A DNA stretch of 13,639 nt from CAZGYE01 sp964530165 (GCA_964530165.1 CAZGYE010000142.1:1-13639), one strand, 5' to 3'. Positions 1-6,625 are shown, counted from the first letter of the stretch. Program-made: numbers and translations. Notes: generated from the letters alone by a model not told the origin.

Positions 1-213
1 ATGCAGCAAGAGTCGACGATGGCGCGGTCGTCGGCCATCGCGCGGGATTGGTATCATCTGGGCCGGGTGACGACGCTTGCCGAGGTCCGCGAGCGAATCG
101 AAGCCCTCACAAGCGAGACGGTCCTGGCGCACGTCGACGAGTATCCGGCTCGTGACTTCACCGTGCTGACGATCGGCCCGCAACCTTTGGAGGTGTCCGC
201 CAGTGTTTCATGA
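1..213 (+). CDS. C-terminal end of an M16-family (insulinase-like) peptidase or partner subunit, 5'-truncated by the window
   Basis: The reading frame is open from base 1 to the TGA at 211-213, so the true start probably lies upstream. The ATG at base 1 is only the first codon in view. The 70 visible residues resemble the end of M16 domains: an arginine-rich helix, a short LGR segment, a helix of the type EVRERIEALTSETV, then a strand ending in a Gly-Pro (TIGPQPLE). The next gene, also M16, ends in the same way (CVGPLESVDA). The zinc site would be upstream, so I cannot say whether this is the catalytic or the inactive partner of a pair. It overlaps the next start by 11 bp (203-213), which implies coupled translation. 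The family call rests on a short tail plus the adjacent paralogue. Confidence 0.6.
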   Translation: MQQESTMARSSAIARDWYHLGRVTTLAEVRERIEALTSETVLAHVDEYPARDFTVLTIGPQPLEVSASVS

Positions 214-1432
214 GGCCCGACTCGACAACGGCTTACAGATCGTTGCCGAACTGAATGCGGACGTGTACAGCGTGGCGCTGGGATTTTTCGTTCGTACCGG
301 CGCCCGCGACGAGACGGGCGAGGTCTCCGGTGTGAGTCACTTTCTGGAACACATGGCCTTCAAGGGGACCGACAAATACTCGGCCGACGATGTGAACCGC
401 ATTTTCGATGAAGTGGGCGCCCGCTACAACGCCTCGACGAGCGAAGAGGTCACGCTGTTCTACGCCGCCATTTTGCCCGAGTACCTTCCGCTGACCTTCG
501 AATTGCTCTCGGGCATCATCTATCCCACTCTCCGCTCGTCCGACTTCGACATGGAAAAGAACGTCATCCTGGAGGAGATCGGGATGTACGAGGACCAGCC
601 GACCTTCACCGCCTACGAAAAGGTGATGCAGACCCATTTCGCCGGTCATCCCCTCTCGCAGAGTATTCTGGGAACGGTCGAGAGCATCTCGGCGCTCACG
701 TCGAAGCAGATGCGCTCCTACCACCACAATCACTACAAGGCCGGCAACATCGTACTGGCGCTGGCCGGCAATACCGACTGGAACACGGTGCTGGAGCTTG
801 CGCGAACACACTGCTGCAACTGGCCGGCCGGCAGCACGGCGCGTCCCGTCGACGAGGTGAAACCGGCTGGTGGAATCAAAATGGTCACCAAACAGGGCAG
901 CGTTCAGCAACACGTGATGCAGATGACGGCTGCGCCCCCGGCGGATAGCGATCTGCGGTTCGCCGCCGAGCTGTTGGCGGTTGTCGTCGGTGACGAGTCG
1001 GGCAGCCGGCTCTACTGGGAACTGGTCGATCCGGGATTGGTCGAGGCGGCCGAACTGGGATACAACGAGTACGACGGGAGCGGGACTTTCTTGACGTATG
1101 TCAGTTGCAGCCCCGAATCGACGCGCGAGAATCTTGCCCGCATCGAGTCAATTTACGACTCGGTGAACCGCGACGGAATCACCGAGACGGAGCTCGAACA
1201 GGCAAAGAACAAGGTCGCCTCGCGCATCGTGCTCCGCAGCGAGCGCCCGATGGGCCGCCTCTCGTCGCTGGGCGGAAATTGGATCTACCGCCGCGAGTAC
1301 CGTTCGGTCGAAGACGATCTCAACACCGTCCGCTCGCTCACAACCGACGAGATCGCTAGGCTGCTCGGCGTCTTTCCGCTGGGACAAACGACGACGGCGT
1401 GCGTGGGTCCGTTGGAGTCAGTCGATGCATAA
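203..1432 (+). CDS. M16-family zinc metallopeptidase (insulinase/processing-peptidase type)
   Basis: The protein has 409 residues, normal for single-unit bacterial M16 peptidases of the YmxG/processing-peptidase type. The inverted zinc motif HXXEH is intact as HFLEH (H46, E49, H50). The distal glutamate ligand is expected in the VILEEIGMYED segment (E124/E125), about 75 residues on. The second half carries the usual substrate-loop motif GSRLYWEL (R269, Y271). Members cleave peptides or protein segments inside a clamshell formed by two domains or two subunits. No signal peptide is obvious. The start is GTG at 203, the only in-frame start near the conserved N-terminus, with GGAGGTG at 189-195 seven bases upstream. 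The ORF overlaps the preceding M16 gene by 11 bp and glgC by 8 bp. Tandem M16 genes often encode heterodimers, so the upstream gene may be its partner (inference). The substrate is unknown. Confidence 0.9.
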   Translation: MFHEARLDNGLQIVAELNADVYSVALGFFVRTGARDETGEVSGVSHFLEHMAFKGTDKYSADDVNRIFDEVGARYNASTSEEVTLFYAAILPEYLPLTFELLSGIIYPTLRSSDFDMEKNVILEEIGMYEDQPTFTAYEKVMQTHFAGHPLSQSILGTVESISALTSKQMRSYHHNHYKAGNIVLALAGNTDWNTVLELARTHCCNWPAGSTARPVDEVKPAGGIKMVTKQGSVQQHVMQMTAAPPADSDLRFAAELLAVVVGDESGSRLYWELVDPGLVEAAELGYNEYDGSGTFLTYVSCSPESTRENLARIESIYDSVNRDGITETELEQAKNKVASRIVLRSERPMGRLSSLGGNWIYRREYRSVEDDLNTVRSLTTDEIARLLGVFPLGQTTTACVGPLESVDA

Positions 1433-2711
1433 CCTGGTGAGCCTGGTGTTGGGCGGAGGCAAAGGGGCTCGCTTGTTCCCGCTGACTCAGTACCGGTCGA
1501 AGCCGGCCGTCCCCTTGGCGGGCAAGTACCGGCTGATCGACATTCCGATTTCCAACTGCTTGAACAGCGGCATCAACCACATTTATTTGCTGACCCAATT
1601 CAACTCGGTCAGCCTGCACCGGCACATTCGTCAGACGTACACCTTCGACCGCTTCGACGGAGGCTTCGTGGAGATTCTGGCGGCCCAGCAGACCATCGTG
1701 GGGGCCGACTGGTATCAGGGAACCGCCGATGCCGTGCGCAAGAACCTGCGCTACATCCAACAACCCGGCATCGATTATGTGGCCGTCCTCTCGGGCGATC
1801 AGCTCTACCGCATGGATTTCGCCGCCATGCTGCAAACACACACTCGGGCCGGCGCCGACGTGACGATCTCTGCGGTTCCGGTCGCCAGAGAGGTGGCATC
1901 GAGCTTCGGCATCATGCGGCTGGACGACTCGGGGCGCGTGGTTGGCTTTCTGGAAAAACCACGGACCGCCGACGAGCTGGCCATGGTCTCGACCGATCCG
2001 GCGTGGCTGGATGCGCACGGCATCGACAGCCGGGGTCGCGACTGCCTGGCCAGCATGGGCATCTACCTGTTCAATCGGGACACGTTGGTCGAGCTGTTGA
2101 GCAAGTCGGATTACCAAGATTTCGGAAAAGAAGTCTTTCCGATGTCCATCCGCGCGCGGCACGTGCAGGTGCACCTGTTCGACGGATATTGGGAAGACAT
2201 CGGGACGATCAAGTCGTTCTACGAAGCCAACCTGGCGCTGGCCGGGCCGACGCCGCCTTTTGAGTTCGCGGCCGAGGAGTCGCCCATCTACACCCACGCG
2301 AGGTCTCTGCCGCCGACACGCGTCGGCGGAGCGACCATTCGCAACAGCTTGGTCGCCGACGGTTGCGTGATCGGCAGCGGCACGGTCATCGAAAACAGCG
2401 TCGTCGGGCTTCGCTGCCGAATCGGTGAAAACGTGACGATCCGCAACTCCATTGTGATGGGCGGCGATTACTACGAGTCCCAAGTCGAAGCGGTCGTCGA
2501 CTTAGCCGAGAATCGGCCGCCGGTGGGAGTCGGCGCGGGGACCCACATCGAGGGGGCGATCATCGACAAAAACTGCCGCATCGGTTCCGGCGCCCGCGTA
2601 CAAATCCAACCGGGCGGCAAAGCCGACGCCGATTTGGAGGAGGTCGTCATCCGCGACGGAATCATCGTCGTCCCCCGAGGAGCCACGCTCCGGGACGGCT
2701 GGTCGTTGTGA
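1425..2711 (+). CDS. glgC: Glucose-1-phosphate adenylyltransferase (ADP-glucose pyrophosphorylase)
   Basis: This enzyme makes ADP-glucose from ATP and glucose-1-phosphate, the first committed step of bacterial glycogen synthesis, in the cytoplasm. The 428 residues contain the full nucleotidyltransferase domain: GGGKGARLFPLT (10-21), KPAVPLAGKYRLIDIP (26-41), WYQGTADAV (97-104), the catalytic aspartate in SGDQLYRMD (D125) and the sugar-phosphate lysine in FLEKP (K178). A left-handed beta-helix follows from about residue 300, with hexapeptide-like repeats. The phrases NCLNSGINHIYLLTQFNS and LAAQQT resemble cyanobacterial and plant small-subunit enzymes more than E. coli GlgC. The ATG at 1425 lies inside the end of the M16 gene, 7 bases after GGAG (1414-1417), so translation is probably coupled. 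No other glycogen gene is in view. An intrinsic terminator follows 42 bp after the stop. Confidence 0.95.
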   Translation: MHNLVSLVLGGGKGARLFPLTQYRSKPAVPLAGKYRLIDIPISNCLNSGINHIYLLTQFNSVSLHRHIRQTYTFDRFDGGFVEILAAQQTIVGADWYQGTADAVRKNLRYIQQPGIDYVAVLSGDQLYRMDFAAMLQTHTRAGADVTISAVPVAREVASSFGIMRLDDSGRVVGFLEKPRTADELAMVSTDPAWLDAHGIDSRGRDCLASMGIYLFNRDTLVELLSKSDYQDFGKEVFPMSIRARHVQVHLFDGYWEDIGTIKSFYEANLALAGPTPPFEFAAEESPIYTHARSLPPTRVGGATIRNSLVADGCVIGSGTVIENSVVGLRCRIGENVTIRNSIVMGGDYYESQVEAVVDLAENRPPVGVGAGTHIEGAIIDKNCRIGSGARVQIQPGGKADADLEEVVIRDGIIVVPRGATLRDGWSL

Positions 2712-2747
2712 CGTGTTCGAAGTGCACAAAGTTCTGACGACGGACCT

Positions 2748-2809
2748 TTTAGCCGCCGGACTTGTCCGGCGTTTTTTGCGCATCGCGCGGAGCAAGCTCC
2801 GCGGCTAAA
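2748..2809. repeat. Inverted doublet of REP-like hairpin units
   Basis: Two units face each other between the convergent glgC and kinase genes. Read outward-in, each is TTTAGC, a perfect 7-bp stem and the loop CTTG. Unit A (2748-2771, + strand) has the stem CGCCGGA/TCCGGCG. Unit B (2809-2786, - strand) has the stem CGCGGAG/CTCCGCG. The stem sequences differ yet both pair perfectly, while the head and loop are identical. The heads pair with each other (2748-2753 with 2804-2809), the hairpins abut that stem exactly, and 14 nt separate the units. The layout matches REP/BIME pairs in form. Only one doublet is in this window, so repetition in the genome is not shown. Confidence 0.6.
2754..2777 (+). 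terminator. Rho-independent terminator after glgC
   Basis: A perfect 7-bp stem (CGCCGGA at 2754-2760, TCCGGCG at 2765-2771) with the loop CTTG is followed directly by six T residues (2772-2777). It lies 42 bp past the glgC stop and faces the converging kinase gene. On the opposite strand the stem has no T-run after it, so it should work only for the + transcript. The same hairpin is one half of a paired repeat (2748-2809). Confidence 0.85.
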
Positions 2810-2874
2810 TTGACTGCCGACCATCCAAATCCGCCTCGTGCGCAATGCGGGTTGCACACAGGCTACGCGCTCAA

Positions 2875-4578
2875 TCACCGTCTTGTGCCAGCGCCGCCGG
2901 GGTTTTGCTCGCGCATGACGGTCGTGGCGGCGAGATCGTCTGAGGTCGATTCTTGGATCAAGCCGGCTTCACCGGCCGTCTGCGACCACCACTCGGCGGC
3001 GTGAGATGGGGTCCAGCCGTCGCCGCTCACGCAGCGGGCCAGTGCGTCTTCCAGCTCGACGACGTCGGCGAATCGGTCCATCGGCTTCTTTTCCAGGCAC
3101 TTCATCACGACGGCCTCCAGCGCGGCGGGAACCTCGGCTGCAAACTCCGACGGGCGAGGCGGCGCTTGATTGGCATGGGCAAAGATCACCTTCAATGGAT
3201 TCTCGCCGGTAAAGACTGGCCGGCCCGTCAGCAGAAAGTAGGCCGTCGCCCCCAGCGAGTAGACGTCGCTGCGCTCGTCCGATTTGCCTTCCACCGTCAT
3301 TTCCGGAGCGGCATACAAGGGGGAACCCACGACGGTGCCATCGAGTGTGAGTTTCAGCGAGTCGATTTCCGGCCTCAGCGATTTCACCAAGCCGAAGTCC
3401 AGCAGTTTGGCCACATCGTACACCCCGCCCCGCTCGGCCGCGAAGATGTTGCTCGGCTTGATGTCTCGGTGGATCAACCCGGCGGCGTGCGCTTCCCGCA
3501 GGGCCGAACAGACCTGACGCAGCAGATGCACGACGCGCTGCGGCGGCAGCGGACCGTAACGCTCCACCATCTCCTGCAAATTCAGCCCGGGGAGAAACTC
3601 CATGGCATAGTAGAACGTGCCGTTGTCAGTATGGCCGTAATCGTAGATCTCGATCGTGTTGGGATGGGTGAGCCGTGCAGTGGATTGCACCTCGCTCTCG
3701 AAGCGGGCGACGACTTGTGCGTCGCCCGCTTTCTCGCGGTTGATGAGTTTGATGGCACAAGGACGTTTCAGCAATCGATGCTCCGCCAGGTAGACTTCGC
3801 CCATGCCTCCCGCGCCGAGTTTTTCACGAAGCGTATAGGCGCCCACTCGGTGTGCGTCGAAGACTGCACGATGAAGACGTCTGAATCGGTGCGACCCGTA
3901 GACGGCGGTGATTGCTGCAATCGAAATCCACAAGACCATCGCAGAGAAACCACCGTCGGCAAGCGCGGCAGCCACGCCCGGATGACGGTTCCAGGCGTCC
4001 AGAGCGCCACAGACAGGTAACAGCGCCATCAGACCGATCACTACAGCGGCCCGCTTCCAGGTGTTCGGTATGAACAGGCCATAAATCTGGATCAAGAGCA
4101 CCCAGGGAATCGTCATTTCCGCGGCAAAGGCGCCCGCCAGTGCAATGTCATCCGGTTTCGTCACACAGACCCGGCAGTGCTGCAACCATACGAACATGAC
4201 CACAGGGATGCCGAACGTAACCGTCTCCAGAAATCGCAGACGGGTCGCACTGACCGAGCACTGTGCACACAAAAGAGCAGCACTCATACCCAACAGGAGC
4301 ACACCGCCGAGGTGCGGCACCAGGAACGAGGCTTCTCTGGCGAAATCAGGGCCTCCGCCCAGTAGACTCCTGATGAGAAACGCGGCGAATCCACCAAACA
4401 GAATCAGTGCGGCCGTGCGCAGCCGCCGCCGCAACAAGCTCCGCGACTCTTCGCTGAAATCCAGCGACGTGTCTCCCAGTAGCCCGCCGAATGGACTGAA
4501 CGCTGGGTGACCCGATCTAGGCGCCGTCCCGCTTGGCGAAGGCTCTTGCTGAAAGGTTGTGGACTCTGTTGCACTCAT
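2875..4578 (-). CDS. Membrane-bound serine/threonine protein kinase (PknB-type catalytic domain at the C-terminus)
   Basis: The 567-residue protein has a proline/serine-rich cytoplasmic start (1-50), then about six hydrophobic segments (roughly 55-72, 88-107, 118-133, 153-170, 177-194, 212-228), a basic stretch, and a complete Hanks-type kinase domain at about 248-516. The key residues are all present: glycine loop GAGGMGEV (255-262), ATP lysine K277 in AIKLIN, HRDIKPSN (catalytic D372), DFG (394-396), APE (424-426) and SDVYSLG. It should therefore be active and phosphorylate Ser/Thr of unknown targets. The usual PknB order (kinase, one TM, extracellular sensor) is reversed, and the membrane part is polytopic with no sensor family I recognise. 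A 50-residue tail follows the kinase domain. The ATG at 4578 has only a weak purine-rich upstream (GATGAAGA). It is transcribed divergently from csrA. Confidence 0.92.
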   Translation of the reverse strand: MSATESTTFQQEPSPSGTAPRSGHPAFSPFGGLLGDTSLDFSEESRSLLRRRLRTAALILFGGFAAFLIRSLLGGGPDFAREASFLVPHLGGVLLLGMSAALLCAQCSVSATRLRFLETVTFGIPVVMFVWLQHCRVCVTKPDDIALAGAFAAEMTIPWVLLIQIYGLFIPNTWKRAAVVIGLMALLPVCGALDAWNRHPGVAAALADGGFSAMVLWISIAAITAVYGSHRFRRLHRAVFDAHRVGAYTLREKLGAGGMGEVYLAEHRLLKRPCAIKLINREKAGDAQVVARFESEVQSTARLTHPNTIEIYDYGHTDNGTFYYAMEFLPGLNLQEMVERYGPLPPQRVVHLLRQVCSALREAHAAGLIHRDIKPSNIFAAERGGVYDVAKLLDFGLVKSLRPEIDSLKLTLDGTVVGSPLYAAPEMTVEGKSDERSDVYSLGATAYFLLTGRPVFTGENPLKVIFAHANQAPPRPSEFAAEVPAALEAVVMKCLEKKPMDRFADVVELEDALARCVSGDGWTPSHAAEWWSQTAGEAGLIQESTSDDLAATTVMREQNPGGAGTRR

Positions 4579-4606
4579 TCTTCATCACCCGGTGATCGAT
4601 CCACAT

Positions 4607-4623
4607 AGTGTCCAACGGACACT
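4607..4623. promoter_or_regulatory. Perfect inverted repeat, candidate operator of the kinase gene
   Basis: AGTGTCC, three bases (AAC), then GGACACT form a perfect 7-3-7 palindrome. On the - strand it begins 11 bases after the TATAAT of the kinase promoter, so it would cover about +5 to +21 of the transcript, a typical repressor position. As RNA it could also form a 5'-end hairpin with a 3-nt loop. I do not recognise it as the site of a known regulator. Confidence 0.5.
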
Positions 4624-4634
4624 GCAATGAAGCG

Positions 4635-4663
4635 ATTATACGAGTCCCGCCGGCCGGAATGAA
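4635..4663 (-). promoter_or_regulatory. Predicted sigma70-type promoter of the kinase gene
   Basis: The - strand has a perfect -10 box TATAAT (4640 down to 4635). A weak -35, TTCATT (4663 to 4658), lies 17 bases upstream and matches TTGACA at three of six positions. Transcription would begin near 4628 and give a leader of about 50 nt before the ATG at 4578. A poor -35 next to a perfect -10 would fit a regulated promoter. Confidence 0.5.
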
Positions 4664-4728
4664 GCCGCCCGAGAGGTCGTCAATGTCGAGGATAGAAGTT
4701 GTTATTCTGCACAAACCTTCAAATGCGG

Positions 4729-4756
4729 TTGACAGACTCGAACGATTGAGTATACT
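4729..4756 (+). promoter_or_regulatory. Predicted sigma70-type promoter of csrA
   Basis: TTGACA (4729-4734, perfect -35) and TATACT (4751-4756, five of six for -10) are separated by 16 bases. This is the best promoter match I found in the window. Transcription would start near 4763, leaving a leader of about 125 nt before the csrA ATG at 4888. Confidence 0.7.
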
Positions 4757-4762
4757 TACGAA

Positions 4763-4887
4763 CGCTTATGGACGCAGTTTTATCATACGTCTTCCACTTG
4801 AGTTGGAAACGGTTTCCGTCGAACGTTCACGGAAAGGATGCCGCGGCCAGGGGGGACCACTGGCCGGAGTACACAAGGAGGGAATCG
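4763..4887 (+). promoter_or_regulatory. Structured 5' leader of csrA with GGA motifs (candidate autoregulatory region)
   Basis: The predicted leader contains a perfect 7-bp hairpin (CGGCCAG 4844-4850 with CTGGCCG 4860-4866). Its 9-nt loop, GGGGGACCA, carries a GGA, the core of the CsrA recognition motif. More GGA triplets lie at 4805, 4831, 4836, 4866 and 4877, the last inside the Shine-Dalgarno AAGGAGGG (4875-4882). CsrA proteins bind GGA in loops and at ribosome sites, and E. coli csrA represses its own translation. Autoregulation here is inferred. The upstream half holds competing TTTCC/GGAAA pairings. Confidence 0.45.
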
Positions 4888-5088
4888 ATGCTGGTGCTTA
4901 GTCGAAAGCCCGGGCAGGAACTGATGATTGGTGACGATGTGACCGTTTCTGTCGTCCGCGTTCATGGTAACCGCGTGCAACTCGGAATCGTGGCGCCGCC
5001 GGATCTCCGCATCCAACGGGAGGAAGTTCGGTCGCGGATTCTGGGCGAACGGCGTCGATTGCTACTGCAATCCGATTTGCACAAGTAA
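4888..5088 (+). CDS. csrA: Carbon storage regulator CsrA (RNA-binding translational regulator)
   Basis: CsrA is a small homodimeric protein that binds GGA motifs in mRNA leaders and alters translation or stability. This one has 66 residues, against 61 in E. coli, and aligns throughout: MLVLSRKPGQ at the start, LMIGDDVTV, GNRVQLGI, then APPDLRIQREEV. The RNA-contact residues L4, R6 and R44 are kept. The C-terminus is slightly longer and basic (GERRRLLLQ). The ATG at 4888 is certain: it has an excellent Shine-Dalgarno, AAGGAGGG, five bases upstream and starts with the family's conserved first residues. In-frame upstream starts (for example 4768) add only leader sequence. It appears monocistronic, with its own promoter, and converges on the MFS gene. 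No fliW or Csr small RNA is visible nearby. Confidence 0.96.
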   Translation: MLVLSRKPGQELMIGDDVTVSVVRVHGNRVQLGIVAPPDLRIQREEVRSRILGERRRLLLQSDLHK

Positions 5089-5239
5089 GTGATTCAAACT
5101 GTAAGAGAAACCGGCGCACGCTCGCCCATTCCGTCGGAGTCCGTCAGTTTTCGTTTTCGGTCAACCGTTGGTCGCTGTACTTGCGGCGAACGGGCCTCCG
5201 CTCCTGCCTCGGTGGGATCAGGCGATTGGGAGTCGACTG

Positions 5240-6625
5240 TCATCGCACGTTCTGGTCGTCGTGTTCGAGCGAGTCGGTACAGTTGATGAACAACCAGCAC
5301 ACGGCACTGATCACGTACATGCCGGCAATGACCGCAAACAACGGATTGTAGTTGAGCACGGTCTTGTCGACGCCGTCGACGATCCGTGCGGTGGTGCTCA
5401 GGTCGAGGATCCATCCGAACAGGATCGGTGAGGACAAAGCGCCGATGTTGCCGGCGGTGTTGATAATTCCGAACACCGTGGCGGAGTATCGGCCGCCCAA
5501 GTCGGTGCAGGCACCCCACGCGGTCGGCTGGCTCCAGTCGGTGAAGAACTTGACGACGAACAACGCCCAGCCGGCAGCGACGCCGCTCTCTTGGGCAACC
5601 ACGACAAACATCAACAGGCAGGCCAGAAACTTTCCGGTAAAGCCGACGCAACTGCGTCCCCACCGACGGCTGCCGGTCCAGCGGATCAGCCAATCGTTGC
5701 AGAAGCCGCCGATGATCCCGCCAATAGCGCCGCCCCACAGCGGCAGGCTCACCAACAGACCTGTCGTGAGGACCTGAAAGCCCTTGGCGTTCAGAAAGTA
5801 ATCGCCCATAAACGAGACGTAAAAGGCGTCGGCGCCAGCGCTGGCGACTTGCGTAATCACGAAAAACTGCATGCTGCGATTCTTCAGCGCCCGCCGCCAA
5901 GGGAGCACGCGCGGCGCACCCTCAGCGGCCGGCAGCGAACCCTCGTGAATGATGTTCCGCTCCGCCTGGTTGACGCGCGAATCGTCGTCCGGCGAATTGC
6001 GAAACAGCGCCAGAAACAACAGCCCGAACACCACGCCGGCAGCGCCCATCACGACCAGCGACCATTGCCACGAGAGTTGCAGCTTGCCCATCAACAACGT
6101 TCCCAGAATGATCGACGACATCGCTCCACCGCCGCGACCGAAGAAAGTCGCCACCCAGCCCTGCACGATCGTGCGGCTGCGCACTGGGAACCAGATCGCC
6201 GTCACCTTGGCCAGGCTGGGATACGCTCCCGCCTGTGCCGCGCCGAACAACAACCGCACAACCGCCAGCGACGAGAGACTCCGAGCAATGGCGTAGCACG
6301 GTAGAATCAGCGATGAGAGAATGAGAATCGCGAAGAGAAAGTAGTGCGGCCCGATCAGGTCGCACACAATGCCGCTGGGAATCTGGCCGACTCCATATGT
6401 CGGAGTGAAGAAGCTGAACAGGGTGCCGGTCTCGGTCTTCGACAGTCCGTATTCACGTTCCAGTTCCGGCCCGATCAGGTTCCACGTGTAGCGGTGCAGG
6501 TAAATGAACCACGACGTCAGACACGCCAACGAGAAAACGATCCCGTGAACGTGAGTGGGCCGCTCGCCGGGTAATGGTGATGGTTGGCCCGAGCTGAAGT
6601 TCGAGGCAGGCGGATCGGTTGTCAT
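5240..6625 (-). CDS. Major facilitator superfamily transporter, anion:cation symporter-like
   Basis: The 461-residue protein has about twelve hydrophobic segments in two bundles around a charged middle loop (about 208-250), as in MFS carriers. The loop-2 signature appears as QIPSGIVCDLIGP (81-93). The stretch RLLFGAAQAGAYPS followed by IWFPVRSRTIVQGW (124-157) is typical of the ACS family, which moves hexuronates, aromatic acids, phosphate or similar organic anions with H+ or Na+. The sequence does not reveal the substrate. I chose the ATG at 6625 because the longer frame, from 6763, would run 73 bp into the upstream gene and adds a polar stretch unlike an MFS start. The Shine-Dalgarno here is weak, so the start is less certain than the family. 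The gap to the FlgG-like gene is 65 bp. Confidence 0.85.
   Translation of the reverse strand: MTTDPPASNFSSGQPSPLPGERPTHVHGIVFSLACLTSWFIYLHRYTWNLIGPELEREYGLSKTETGTLFSFFTPTYGVGQIPSGIVCDLIGPHYFLFAILILSSLILPCYAIARSLSSLAVVRLLFGAAQAGAYPSLAKVTAIWFPVRSRTIVQGWVATFFGRGGGAMSSIILGTLLMGKLQLSWQWSLVVMGAAGVVFGLLFLALFRNSPDDDSRVNQAERNIIHEGSLPAAEGAPRVLPWRRALKNRSMQFFVITQVASAGADAFYVSFMGDYFLNAKGFQVLTTGLLVSLPLWGGAIGGIIGGFCNDWLIRWTGSRRWGRSCVGFTGKFLACLLMFVVVAQESGVAAGWALFVVKFFTDWSQPTAWGACTDLGGRYSATVFGIINTAGNIGALSSPILFGWILDLSTTARIVDGVDKTVLNYNPLFAVIAGMYVISAVCWLFINCTDSLEHDDQNVR

Noticed and set aside
1356..2483. 375-codon - strand open frame opposite glgC
   Set aside because: The translation is rich in Arg, His, Asp and Val with no recognisable motif, while the + strand frame is clearly glgC. 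It is a GC-rich shadow.
2953..4020. 355-codon + strand open frame opposite the kinase
   Set aside because: It lies antisense to the kinase catalytic motifs and shows no protein features of its own.
4768..4887. Longer start for csrA giving 106 residues
   Set aside because: The conserved protein begins at 4888 with an ideal Shine-Dalgarno. The extra residues would be translated leader containing the hairpin.
5089..5239. Possible terminator between csrA and the MFS gene (CGGAGTCCG followed by T-rich sequence near 5150)
   Set aside because: The arms are only four bases with one base between them, too small for a stable hairpin, and the T-run is interrupted.
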